Origin: a bacterium
GTDB lineage: Bacteria; Elusimicrobiota; Elusimicrobia; Elusimicrobiales; UBA9959
Length of the DNA: 64,000 nucleotides
Assembly (NCBI GenBank): GCA_021811315.1
Contig: JAJZPF010000006.1
Coordinates: forward strand, 1-64,000
Direction of reading: 5' to 3'
The translations under genes and the position numbers were made by a program. Under the pieces are notes generated by a model. The model was not told where the DNA came from, made no database searches, and was given only the letters and a program-made list of their open reading frames with translations. Below are positions 38,545 through 45,792 of the stretch, one piece after another. Position 1 is the stretch's first letter. Each line of letters starts with the position of its first letter.

Positions 38545-39828
38545 TCAGGCCAGAGCCTGTTCCGCGGCTTTCAGCGTAGCTTTAATATCCGCGGCGGTGT
38601 GCGCCGTGGAAATAAAGCAGGTTTCGAACTGGCTGGGCGGCAGGTAAACTCCCCTTTCCGCCATAGCCCAGAAAAACTTCGCGTAAAGCTTCGTGTCGCA
38701 GGCGGCGGCGCCGGTCCAGTCTTTCAGCGGGCCTTTGCTGAAGAAGAGGGTGAACAGCGAGCCCACCCGGTTAAGAGTGACCGGCAGGTTCCCTTTCCTT
38801 ATAATAAGGCGCAGGCCTTCTTCCATAGCCTGGCCGGAGGCCTCCAGTTTTTTATAAACTCCGGGCCTGGAAAGCTTTTTGATAGCGGCGCAGCCGGCGG
38901 CCATCGCCAGCGGGTTGCCTGAAAGCGTGCCCGCCTGGTATACCTTGCCGGCCGGGGAAAGGTTCTTCATTATTTTCCCGCTGCCGCCGTAGGCGCCCAC
39001 CGGGAGGCCGCCGCCTATTATTTTGCCCAAAGTGGTAAGGTCGGGCTTTATGCCGTACAGGCCCTGAGCCCCGCCGAAGTTTACGCGGAAGCCGGTGATG
39101 ACTTCGTCGAAGATAAGAAGGGAGCCGGTCGCGGTGCAGGTCTTCCGCAGCGCCGCCAGGAAGCCGGGCTCGGGAAGCACCAGGCCCATATTGGCGGCTA
39201 CAGGTTCGACTATAACGCAGGCCACTTCTTTACCGCTGCGCTTCATATAAGCCCGGAAACCTTCGATATCGTTATATTCGAGCGAGACGGTATTGCGCGC
39301 GAAAGCGGCGGGAACGCCGGGGCTGGAGGGCGCGCCGAAAGTGGCGGCGCCTGAACCCGCTTTCACAAGAAGGGAATCGGCGTGGCCGTGGTAGCAGCCG
39401 GTAAACTTGACTATCTTTTCCCTGCCGGTATAACCGCGGGCTAACCTGATAGCGCTCATCACGGCTTCGGTGCCGGAAGATACGAACCGCAGTTTTTCTA
39501 TAGAGGGCAGCGCTTTCTTTATCATCTCGGCCAGCACGGCCTCGGCCTCGGTAGGCGCCCCGTAGGAGGTTCCTTTGGTAACGGCGGCGGAAAGCGCGGA
39601 CTGGATGTCCTTATCGGCGTGCCCGAGGATCATGACGCCCCAGGAAGTGACATAGTCCACGTAAGAGTTCCCGTCCACATCATTGAGGCGGGAACCTTTA
39701 GCGGACTTAATGAAAAGCGGCGTGCCGCCCACGGCGTTAAAAGCCCTGACGGGGCTGTTCACCCCGCCGGCCAGGTGCTTAAGGGAATAATTCCAGAGTT
39801 TCTTGGATTTAGCGGTTTTAAGTTTCAT
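38545..39828 (-). CDS. hemL: Glutamate-1-semialdehyde 2,1-aminomutase (HemL)
   Basis: The 427-residue enzyme shows all family marks: NSPVRAFNAVGG near the N-terminus, SSGTEAVMSAIRLARG for cofactor phosphate binding, and LIFDEVITGFR with the lysine-bearing TLGKIIGGGLPVGAYGG for PLP. It converts the HemA product into 5-aminolevulinate. Length is standard. An AGGA site precedes the ATG. It lies between the CydA-like gene and ahbD. Its partner HemA is far away at 1.8-3.8 kb as a fusion with HemC, so the pathway is split between two operons. Confidence 0.95.
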   Translation of the reverse strand: MKLKTAKSKKLWNYSLKHLAGGVNSPVRAFNAVGGTPLFIKSAKGSRLNDVDGNSYVDYVTSWGVMILGHADKDIQSALSAAVTKGTSYGAPTEAEAVLAEMIKKALPSIEKLRFVSSGTEAVMSAIRLARGYTGREKIVKFTGCYHGHADSLLVKAGSGAATFGAPSSPGVPAAFARNTVSLEYNDIEGFRAYMKRSGKEVACVIVEPVAANMGLVLPEPGFLAALRKTCTATGSLLIFDEVITGFRVNFGGAQGLYGIKPDLTTLGKIIGGGLPVGAYGGSGKIMKNLSPAGKVYQAGTLSGNPLAMAAGCAAIKKLSRPGVYKKLEASGQAMEEGLRLIIRKGNLPVTLNRVGSLFTLFFSKGPLKDWTGAAACDTKLYAKFFWAMAERGVYLPPSQFETCFISTAHTAADIKATLKAAEQALA

Positions 39829-39849
39829 GTTTTTCCTGTAAGAAGTTTT

Positions 39850-41166
39850 TTACTCCGGCTTCAGCCGGTTCACGAACTCGTCCAGCTCGGCGTCGGTCCC
39901 GTCGAATGGCGGCATGGTCTCGGCCGGTTTTCTCAGTATTCTTTTCAGGTCGGCCTTCGTGTGGTGAGGCAGATGCGCGTCCAGCGCGGGCCCGAAAGTC
40001 CCGCCATCGCCGTAATAGCTGTGGCAGGCGAGGCACCCATGCGCTTCCAGCGCCTCTTCCGTGATATGCCTGGCCGCCGCCGGGGTTAAGGCGGCCGGCT
40101 TGGCGGCCGGTTTAGCCGGCGCGGTCTTTGCGGGCGCGGCTGCCGGCGCCGGAGGCGTCTCAACCGCGGGTTTAGGCGCGGCGACCAAAGCCCCGGTCAT
40201 ATACATGCTCCCGTAGATCACGAAGGGCTTCCTGGCCCGCTCGCGGGTGTAAGCGCCGAAAGAAAAAGCGGTAAGCGCGGCGATCCCGCCGGCCAGCAGT
40301 ACCTTCCTCTTTTTCTTATGAGAAAGCAGATAGACCGCGGAGCAGGAGACAGCCACGGTTGCAAGGCTGACCATAGTCCAGAAAAACTTGACTATCACGC
40401 CTTTTACTATGGTGTCAAAGATCAGGACATTTACGGCTTTCAGGGTGAACAGGTAGGAGAGACCGCTTAGCGGCTGCAGCAGGATGCCGACGGCGAAGAT
40501 CGTTCCGCAATAATCAAGCATCCAGGAATAGTAAGCGGCGTCGTCGGCGGCGGCCTTGCGCTGTTTGAAGAAAGCGTAAATATAGCCGAACATCGCGGAG
40601 TTGATGAAGCAAGGGAGGAGCACGTGGGTGCTGGACGCTATAAAGCTGGGGTTAAAAACCGCGTTCAAAAGGCGCGGGTCCTGGAAATAAGTGCCCGGGG
40701 TCAGCATAAAGGACCAGGCGGCGTTTATGACCAGGGTCGCGGCTACGGCGGCGAAAGCGGCGACCGCGCCGATGAAGATATGCCCGGCTTTATTCGAGGT
40801 GCTCTCCCAGGTATTGCCGTAGGCGGCGGTGGCGGCCATCATCAGCATGAAGAGGGCGGCCTCCAGGATGAGCGGCCAGAAGAAAATATTGTACAGCCGG
40901 GTGGCGAACTCCGGGAAAAGGCCTATCAGCAGGACCACGAAAGTGACGCCCAGGACGCCGTTCATCTTCATCATGTCGGAGAGGAACTTGATGTAGCCCT
41001 TCGCGAAGCGGTCGTGGAAGGCGCTGTTCTTACTATAGCCGATCCACTCGCTGGCGAAAGCCAGGCAGGTCCCGCCTACCGCTACGAAAGCGAAAAAAAC
41101 GTGGACAACGATAACGAGGGCCATTACAAGCGAATTGCCGAGGAAAGGGAAGTTTATATGCGGCAT
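39850..41166 (-). CDS. CydA-like cytochrome bd-family subunit with C-terminal cytochrome c domain
   Basis: The 438-residue protein has about nine membrane helices up to residue 325. Conserved features of the CydA fold are His22 in the first helix, LILEA with Glu102, and His181 in STHVLLP. After an Ala/Pro-rich linker (about 335-365) comes a class I cytochrome c domain with CLACH at 378-382 and MPPF, almost the same as the stand-alone cytochrome at 19116-19505. The long Q-loop of quinol-oxidising bd enzymes is not evident, so this belongs with c-heme-linked bd relatives that may accept electrons from cytochrome c. No CydB gene is adjacent. Its place in the heme operon suggests oxygen scavenging or signalling. 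AGAGG precedes the ATG. Confidence 0.82.
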   Translation of the reverse strand: MPHINFPFLGNSLVMALVIVVHVFFAFVAVGGTCLAFASEWIGYSKNSAFHDRFAKGYIKFLSDMMKMNGVLGVTFVVLLIGLFPEFATRLYNIFFWPLILEAALFMLMMAATAAYGNTWESTSNKAGHIFIGAVAAFAAVAATLVINAAWSFMLTPGTYFQDPRLLNAVFNPSFIASSTHVLLPCFINSAMFGYIYAFFKQRKAAADDAAYYSWMLDYCGTIFAVGILLQPLSGLSYLFTLKAVNVLIFDTIVKGVIVKFFWTMVSLATVAVSCSAVYLLSHKKKRKVLLAGGIAALTAFSFGAYTRERARKPFVIYGSMYMTGALVAAPKPAVETPPAPAAAPAKTAPAKPAAKPAALTPAAARHITEEALEAHGCLACHSYYGDGGTFGPALDAHLPHHTKADLKRILRKPAETMPPFDGTDAELDEFVNRLKPE

Positions 41167-41186
41167 CTTAACCTCTTTTCAGCTTC

Positions 41187-41645
41187 CTAAAAATACACCA
41201 TGCTGGTTTTCTTGAATTCCCTGAGGCTTTCAAGGACCAGGTATTCTTTCATCCCCGTTTTTTTAACGAGGCCGTCCACCACTTTCAGAACTTCCGCGCG
41301 GCTGCGGCCGTGGACCATTGTGTAAAGGTTATAGGACCAGCCCGGGCGGATAAGGCGCTCGTAGCAGTGGCTGATGGCCGGCGAAGCGGCGGCTGTTTTC
41401 CCGAATGAAACGGCGCGGCCGGCCGGGATTTTCCAGGCGACCATGGCATTATAGGAATAGCCGGCTTTATGATGCCTTACGATAGCCCGCATGCAGCGCA
41501 GGGCGCCGCTGCTCTTAAGCTCGCCGACCGCGGCGAGTAATTTTTCTTCCGTCAGGCCGAGCCCGGCGGCGATCTTCCTGAAAGGAGCGGGCTCGAGCGG
41601 GATATCCCCCTGGAGGGCGCGGACGATAGCCGGGTTTATTTTCAT
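41187..41645 (-). CDS. ahbB: AhbB-type siroheme decarboxylase subunit (Lrp/AsnC-like)
   Basis: The 152-residue protein has an N-terminal winged-helix part (about residues 5-60) and a ferredoxin-like effector part with RAIVRHHKAGYSYNAMVAW and a His-containing SHCYERLIRPGWSYNLYTMVHG segment, typical of the NirDLGH/Ahb decarboxylases. With AhbA it removes two acetate carboxyls from siroheme to give didecarboxysiroheme. I take the ATG at 41645, which overlaps the ahbA stop as ATGA. Assignment of A and B between the two paralogues is by order and motif only. Confidence 0.87.
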   Translation of the reverse strand: MKINPAIVRALQGDIPLEPAPFRKIAAGLGLTEEKLLAAVGELKSSGALRCMRAIVRHHKAGYSYNAMVAWKIPAGRAVSFGKTAAASPAISHCYERLIRPGWSYNLYTMVHGRSRAEVLKVVDGLVKKTGMKEYLVLESLREFKKTSMVYF

Positions 41646-42094
41646 AGCGGGAACATCGTCTTTATCTTGAACATTTTCTTCACCGGGAAGGAATAGCACT
41701 TCTCCACCCCGGGCAGGCGCCTGAACGAGGCTATTTTTTTATCTACGCCCGCCATCGTGCCGCGCACGCCGACCGTGAACCAGAGGTTCATCTCGCCCTC
41801 TCTTTCATAGCAGTGCGTGACGCCGGGGAATTTGGAGATCTCTTCCGCTACCGCGGCCAAACGCGCGGGCTTTACGCGCGCGCCGGCGAGCGTGGAGGAA
41901 AAGCCGAGCTTGCGGGTCTCGAAGCTGCCGCCTATCCTGCGCACCACGCCTTTTTTCTTATAGGCTTTCAGGACCTTCAGGACCTCGGTCTCGGAAACGC
42001 CGATTTTCGCGCCAAGGTCGGCGAAAGGCCGGCTGCTGACGGGAATATCCGCCTGCGCCGCGTCCAGGACCAATTTATCTATTCTTTTAACCAT
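41642..42094 (-). CDS. ahbA: AhbA-type siroheme decarboxylase subunit (Lrp/AsnC-like)
   Basis: The 150-residue protein has the same two-domain plan as its neighbour: winged helix with VLKAYKKKGVVRRIGGSFETRKLGFSS (shown in part) and THCYEREGEMNLWFTVGVRG containing the active-site-region histidine. It forms the heterodimeric siroheme decarboxylase with AhbB. Its start overlaps the hemB stop by 16 bases, and its stop overlaps the ahbB start, so subunits should be made in equal amount. A plain Lrp regulator is unlikely given the paired paralogue and the heme genes on both sides. Confidence 0.87.
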   Translation of the reverse strand: MVKRIDKLVLDAAQADIPVSSRPFADLGAKIGVSETEVLKVLKAYKKKGVVRRIGGSFETRKLGFSSTLAGARVKPARLAAVAEEISKFPGVTHCYEREGEMNLWFTVGVRGTMAGVDKKIASFRRLPGVEKCYSFPVKKMFKIKTMFPL

Positions 42095-43068
42095 TTTGCC
42101 GCTTCCTTGGCGTGGTAAGTGATTATCATGTCGGCGCCTGCCCTCTTAATGGAGGTAAGTATCTCGAGGACCATCGCTTTCTCGTTTATGAGCCCTTTCT
42201 GCGCCGCGACCTTCACCATCGAATACTCGCCGCTCACATTGTAAGCGGCCGTGGGGAACTGGAATTTTTCTTTTATCGCGCGCAGGATGTCCAGGTAGGC
42301 GAGCGCTGGCTTCACCATGACGATGTCCGCGCCCTGCATCACGTCCAGCTCCACCTCGCGCAAAGCTTCCAGGTAGTTCGCCGGGTCCATCTGGTAGGTC
42401 TTCCTGTCCCCGAACTGCGGGGCGGATTGGGCCGCTTCGCGGAAAGGGCCGTAGAAAGCGGAAGAATACTTCGCGGCGTAGGAAAGTATGCCTACGTCCT
42501 GGAAGCCTTTGCCATCGAGGGCTTTCCTTATCGCCCCCACGCGGTTGTCCATCATGTCGGAGGGCGCGACCAGGTCGGCGCCGGCTTCCGCGTGCACCAG
42601 CGCCTCTTTCACCAGGAGCTCGAGCGTGCAGTCATTGTCCACCAGCATTTCTCCGCCGCGGCTTTTTTTGACCACGCCGCAATGCCCGTGGCTGGTATAT
42701 TCGCAAAGACAGACGTCGGTCATTACCGCCATATCGGTAACCGACTTTTTTATCAGCCTGACGGCTTCGGGCACGGGGCCCTTTGGGTCATAGGCTTCTT
42801 TCCCGAGCGGGTCTTTTTTAGAAGGCAGCCCGAAAAGAATAAGAGAGTTTATGCCGAGGTCGCGGCATTTCCCGGCTTCGACGGCCGCTTCGTCCACGGA
42901 CAGGTGGAAGCAGCCGGGCATGGAGGAAATTTCTTTCTTGTATTTTTTCCCCGGCACTACGAACAGCGGGTAGACGAAATTATCCGTGACTACGCGGGTT
43001 TCCCTGAACATGTCGCGGGCCCATTTCAGGTTCCTGAGTCTGCGAGGCCTGGCTGAATCGGAAATCAT
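42079..43068 (-). CDS. hemB: Delta-aminolevulinic acid dehydratase (HemB)
   Basis: The 329-residue enzyme contains the zinc-binding form of the metal site (DVCLCEYTSHGHC), the Schiff-base lysine region MVKPALAYLD and the second lysine in SYAAKYSSAFYGPFR. It condenses two 5-aminolevulinate molecules to porphobilinogen. The zinc-cysteine type is clear because all three cysteines are present. AAGGAG precedes the ATG. The gene lies between cobA-hemD (31 bases) and ahbA (overlap). Confidence 0.96.
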   Translation of the reverse strand: MISDSARPRRLRNLKWARDMFRETRVVTDNFVYPLFVVPGKKYKKEISSMPGCFHLSVDEAAVEAGKCRDLGINSLILFGLPSKKDPLGKEAYDPKGPVPEAVRLIKKSVTDMAVMTDVCLCEYTSHGHCGVVKKSRGGEMLVDNDCTLELLVKEALVHAEAGADLVAPSDMMDNRVGAIRKALDGKGFQDVGILSYAAKYSSAFYGPFREAAQSAPQFGDRKTYQMDPANYLEALREVELDVMQGADIVMVKPALAYLDILRAIKEKFQFPTAAYNVSGEYSMVKVAAQKGLINEKAMVLEILTSIKRAGADMIITYHAKEAAKWLKE

Positions 43069-43099
43069 GCGGTCTTCTCCTTGAAGTACGCTGGCGGCT

Positions 43100-44614
43100 T
43101 TAGCGGTTTTTCTTGAAATATCCCTGCGCCGCTTCCACGAGGCCGGGGATAGTATAGTCCTTCGCTTCGAAATCGGGTTTAAAACCTTCGGACTTCATGG
43201 TGCCGGAGGTGATGGGACCTATGCTGCCCATGGCCACGCCTTTAAGCAGTTTCTTGTCGGCGCCCTTGAAGCTTTCAAGGAAGCCGGTAACGGTGGAGGA
43301 ACTGGTGAAAGTTATAAGGCTTACGGTCCCTTCCTCAAGATGGCGGCGAAGCTCGGGGAGGTTTCCCCTGTCAGGCAGCGTATTGTAGGTCGGGATCTCG
43401 GTGACAAGCGCGCCGGCTTTTTTAAGCCCGGCATTGAGCATGTCCCTGGCCATGGCGGCCCTTGGCAGAAGTATTTTCTGCCCTTTCACTTTGCCCAGCG
43501 CTTTCAGTATAGACTCGGAGATGTATTTCTCCGGGACGAGGTCCGCCTCTACGCCCCTGGCCCGCAGCGCTTCCGACGTGGCGGGGCCGATGGCCACGAC
43601 TTTCGCGCCGCCGAAGCGGCGCGCGTCCAGGCCGAGCTTTTTCATCCGGCTGAAGAAGACTTCGACGCCGTTCGTGCTGGTGAAGATCACCCAGTTATAG
43701 CCGCCGAGGCCCTTTATCTCTTTGTCCAGGGCCGAGAAAGATCTGAGCGGCTCTATTTTGATCGAAGGGAAAATTATCACTTCGGCCCCGAGGTCGGAAA
43801 GTTTCTGCGCCAGGGCGCTGGCCTGCTCCCTCGAGCGGGTGACTACTATCTTCTTGCCGAAAAGCGGCCTTTTCTCGAACCAGGCCAGCTGCTCGCGCAG
43901 CCCTGCCACGCCGCCCACGATAGTGACCGCCGGGGCCTTGATATTAGCCTTGCGGGCGAGTTCGGCTATATTGGAGAGCTTGCCTGAAAGCGATCTCTGG
44001 CGCGGCGTAGTTCCATTGGAAACTATAGCGGCCGGAGTGGAGCCTTTCAGGCCCGCGGCCATCAGTTTCGCTGAAATGACATTAAGGCTTGAAACGCCCA
44101 TCAGGAACACCAGGGTTCCGCCGCCGGAAGCAAGGCTCTCCCACGGGAGCTTAAGCTCGCCGTCCTTCTGCATATGCCCGGTGAGAAAAGTCACCATGGG
44201 CGCGAAAGAGCGGTCCGTAACGGGGATGCCCGCGTAAGCCGGAGCGGCGACGGCCGAGCTGACCCCGGGAACTATTTCGAAAGGTATTTTGGCGGCCGCG
44301 AGGTCGCGGGCTTCTTCTCCGCCGCGCCCGAAGATGAAAGGGTCGCCGCCTTTAAGGCGCACCACGGTTCCGCCTTTCTTCCCGAGGCGGACCAGGAGGG
44401 CGTTTATATCTTCCTGCTCCATGGCGTGTACCGCGCCGCGCTTGCCTACATAAATTTTTTTGGATCTAGCCGGAGCCAGGTTCACGAAGTCCGGATTGGA
44501 CAGGGCGTCATAAACGACATAATCCGCCTTGCGCAGGCAGTCGGCGCCTTTTATCGTCAGCAGGCCGGGATCGCCGGGACCGCCGCCCACCAGGTATACT
44601 TTGCCTTTATTCAT
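43100..44614 (-). CDS. cobA-hemD: Fused uroporphyrinogen-III methyltransferase / uroporphyrinogen-III synthase (CobA-HemD)
   Basis: The 504-residue protein starts with VYLVGGGPGDPGLLTIKG and VVRLKGGDPFIFGRGGEE, the SAM-binding signatures of SUMT (CobA, residues 1 to about 245). It continues from about 252 (KKIVVTRSREQASALAQKL) as HemD. Together they close hydroxymethylbilane to uroporphyrinogen III and methylate it at C2 and C7 to precorrin-2, diverting all flux to siroheme. This fusion is known in several anaerobic groups. Its start overlaps the stop of the Met8-like gene (ATGA). Confidence 0.94.
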   Translation of the reverse strand: MNKGKVYLVGGGPGDPGLLTIKGADCLRKADYVVYDALSNPDFVNLAPARSKKIYVGKRGAVHAMEQEDINALLVRLGKKGGTVVRLKGGDPFIFGRGGEEARDLAAAKIPFEIVPGVSSAVAAPAYAGIPVTDRSFAPMVTFLTGHMQKDGELKLPWESLASGGGTLVFLMGVSSLNVISAKLMAAGLKGSTPAAIVSNGTTPRQRSLSGKLSNIAELARKANIKAPAVTIVGGVAGLREQLAWFEKRPLFGKKIVVTRSREQASALAQKLSDLGAEVIIFPSIKIEPLRSFSALDKEIKGLGGYNWVIFTSTNGVEVFFSRMKKLGLDARRFGGAKVVAIGPATSEALRARGVEADLVPEKYISESILKALGKVKGQKILLPRAAMARDMLNAGLKKAGALVTEIPTYNTLPDRGNLPELRRHLEEGTVSLITFTSSSTVTGFLESFKGADKKLLKGVAMGSIGPITSGTMKSEGFKPDFEAKDYTIPGLVEAAQGYFKKNR

Positions 44615-45165
44615 ATTTGCCTCAGAAGCCTGAAGTAGGCCCGCTTGGCCGCCAGTTTGCCCGGGGCCGTTTTTTCCGCCAGCATCTTCACGCGCAGTTT
44701 CCGTAAAGCTTCGACTTTCTTCGCGAAAGCGCCGCCGTAGGTCTTCTGCAGCCGGACGCGGATCTTTTTCGCCAGGGCCGGGCTTGCGCCGCCCGTAGAG
44801 ACCGCTATGGTCAGGGGCCCGTTCCTGAGGACCGCCGGAACTATAAAATTGCAGAGGGCCGGCCTGTCCACCACGTTCACCAGCGCGCCGCTCTTAACAG
44901 CCGCCTCGCCCACCAGGGCGTTCACTTCTTCGGAATCCGTGGAGCAGACCACTATCGCCGCGCCTTTCAGGTCCGAAAGCCTGAATTTCCGCCTGAAAAA
45001 CTTTATCTTCCCTTTTTCGCCCAGCTTGGCGAAACCCGGGTGTAAAAGGGGAGCCACGACCTTAACTTGCGTGGCGCCGGACTTAAGAAGCGTTTCCGTT
45101 TTGCGGAACGCCACCTCGCCGCCGCCCACCACGAGGCATGGCTTCCCCTCTATGTCCAGGAACAC
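44611..45165 (-). CDS. Precorrin-2 dehydrogenase (Met8/SirC/CysG N-terminal type), start uncertain
   Basis: The protein contains PCLVVGGGEVAFRKTETLLKSGA (shown in part, NAD-binding), VVCSTDSEEVNALVGEAA and VNVVDRPALCNFIVPAVLRNGPLTIAVSTGGASPALAKKIR, all diagnostic for the enzyme that oxidises precorrin-2 to sirohydrochlorin. No suitable ATG exists: the open frame runs back into the preceding cytochrome gene, where it is only a shadow. I give the GTG at 45165 as nearest normal start, but homologues begin a few residues earlier (around FLYPVFLD), so a CTG at 45174 or an ATA at 45186 overlapping the cytochrome TAA are possible. Whether it also inserts iron, as Met8 does, cannot be decided; no separate sirohydrochlorin ferrochelatase is in the window. 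Confidence 0.85.
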   Translation of the reverse strand: MFLDIEGKPCLVVGGGEVAFRKTETLLKSGATQVKVVAPLLHPGFAKLGEKGKIKFFRRKFRLSDLKGAAIVVCSTDSEEVNALVGEAAVKSGALVNVVDRPALCNFIVPAVLRNGPLTIAVSTGGASPALAKKIRVRLQKTYGGAFAKKVEALRKLRVKMLAEKTAPGKLAAKRAYFRLLRQI

Positions 45166-45182
45166 CGGGTACAGAAAGGCTT

Positions 45183-45638
45183 TTATTTCGCCGCCTCTTT
45201 CTTCTCTTCGGTCTTCGCCCTGTTCACGTCGACGTGGGGGCTGTGGCAGTCGCGGCAGTCGCGGCCTTTGCCGTTGATGGTCTTTTTCTTGTCGGCCATG
45301 GGGGCTTTCATGTGAAGGCTGCCGGCGCCGTGGCAGGCTTCGCACTGCACGTTCGCCAGGTTCGGGGTCTTTTCCATGGAGACGAAGCCGCTGGCTTCGC
45401 CGTAGCCGGTGACGTGGCACTTCACGCATTCGGGATTCTTCTGTTCCTCGGCGGTAAGGGATTCTATCGCCTTGAAATGCTTCATCTTGGTCCAGGTCGC
45501 ATGCTGCTTAGAATGGCACATCTTGCACTTATCCGCGCCGAGATACGTAGCCGTAGCGGGAGCGGCGGCGTCCTGAGCCATAACCAGCCCGGCTACGCCC
45601 ATGAACACCATACAACCCAGCAGTGATATCATTTTCAT
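45183..45638 (-). CDS. Tetraheme cytochrome of the c554-like family, first gene of the heme operon
   Basis: The 151-residue protein has a signal peptide (ISLLGCMVFMGVAGLVMAQ) and four CxxCH motifs (CKMCH, CVKCH, CEACH, CRDCH). The spacing and the segments YLGADKCKMCHSKQHATW, CVKCHVTGYGEASGF and VQCEACHGAGSLH are those of cytochrome c554-type domains. The start at 45638 is supported by AGGAGG eight bases upstream. A consensus-like promoter stands at 45694-45721. It is a periplasmic electron carrier; being first in the heme operon, its level is tied to heme supply. Lysine-rich C-terminus (KTEEKKEAAK). Confidence 0.92.
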   Translation of the reverse strand: MKMISLLGCMVFMGVAGLVMAQDAAAPATATYLGADKCKMCHSKQHATWTKMKHFKAIESLTAEEQKNPECVKCHVTGYGEASGFVSMEKTPNLANVQCEACHGAGSLHMKAPMADKKKTINGKGRDCRDCHSPHVDVNRAKTEEKKEAAK

Positions 45639-45693
45639 TAAGTATTCCTCCTGATAGTATTGTAATCCGGAAAACAACTTTAATACATATTTT

Positions 45694-45721
45694 ATTATAC
45701 AACTTTTTTATTATCCGCCAA
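45694..45721 (-). promoter_or_regulatory. Promoter of the heme biosynthesis operon
   Basis: On the minus strand TTGGCG (45721-45716), a 16-bp spacer and a perfect TATAAT (45699-45694) lie upstream of the tetraheme gene start at 45638, giving a leader of about 50 nt. The region is AT-rich compared with its surroundings. Confidence 0.65.
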
Positions 45722-45741
45722 AAGTTGATTAAAGTTAGCGC

Positions 45742-45747
45742 TATAAT
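45742..45747 (+). promoter_or_regulatory. Possible -10 of the acyl-CoA oxidation operon
   Basis: TATAAT lies 45 bp before the ATG at 45793, which has GGGAGG as ribosome binding site. No consensus -35 stands at the proper distance; the -35 area overlaps that of the divergent heme promoter, so both could be controlled together. Confidence 0.45.
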
Positions 45748-45792
45748 GTAACATTTATCTACCGCAGACATAGCATTGGGAGGAATTCAACA

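Noticed and set aside
41187-42094. The two Lrp/AsnC-like proteins as transcription regulators
   Set aside because: Paired, overlapping paralogues between hemB and ahb genes with decarboxylase-type histidine segments fit AhbA/AhbB better.
45187-45429. N-terminal extension of the precorrin-2 dehydrogenase frame
   Set aside because: This part is the out-of-frame reading of the tetraheme cytochrome (arginine-rich, no similarity to the family).
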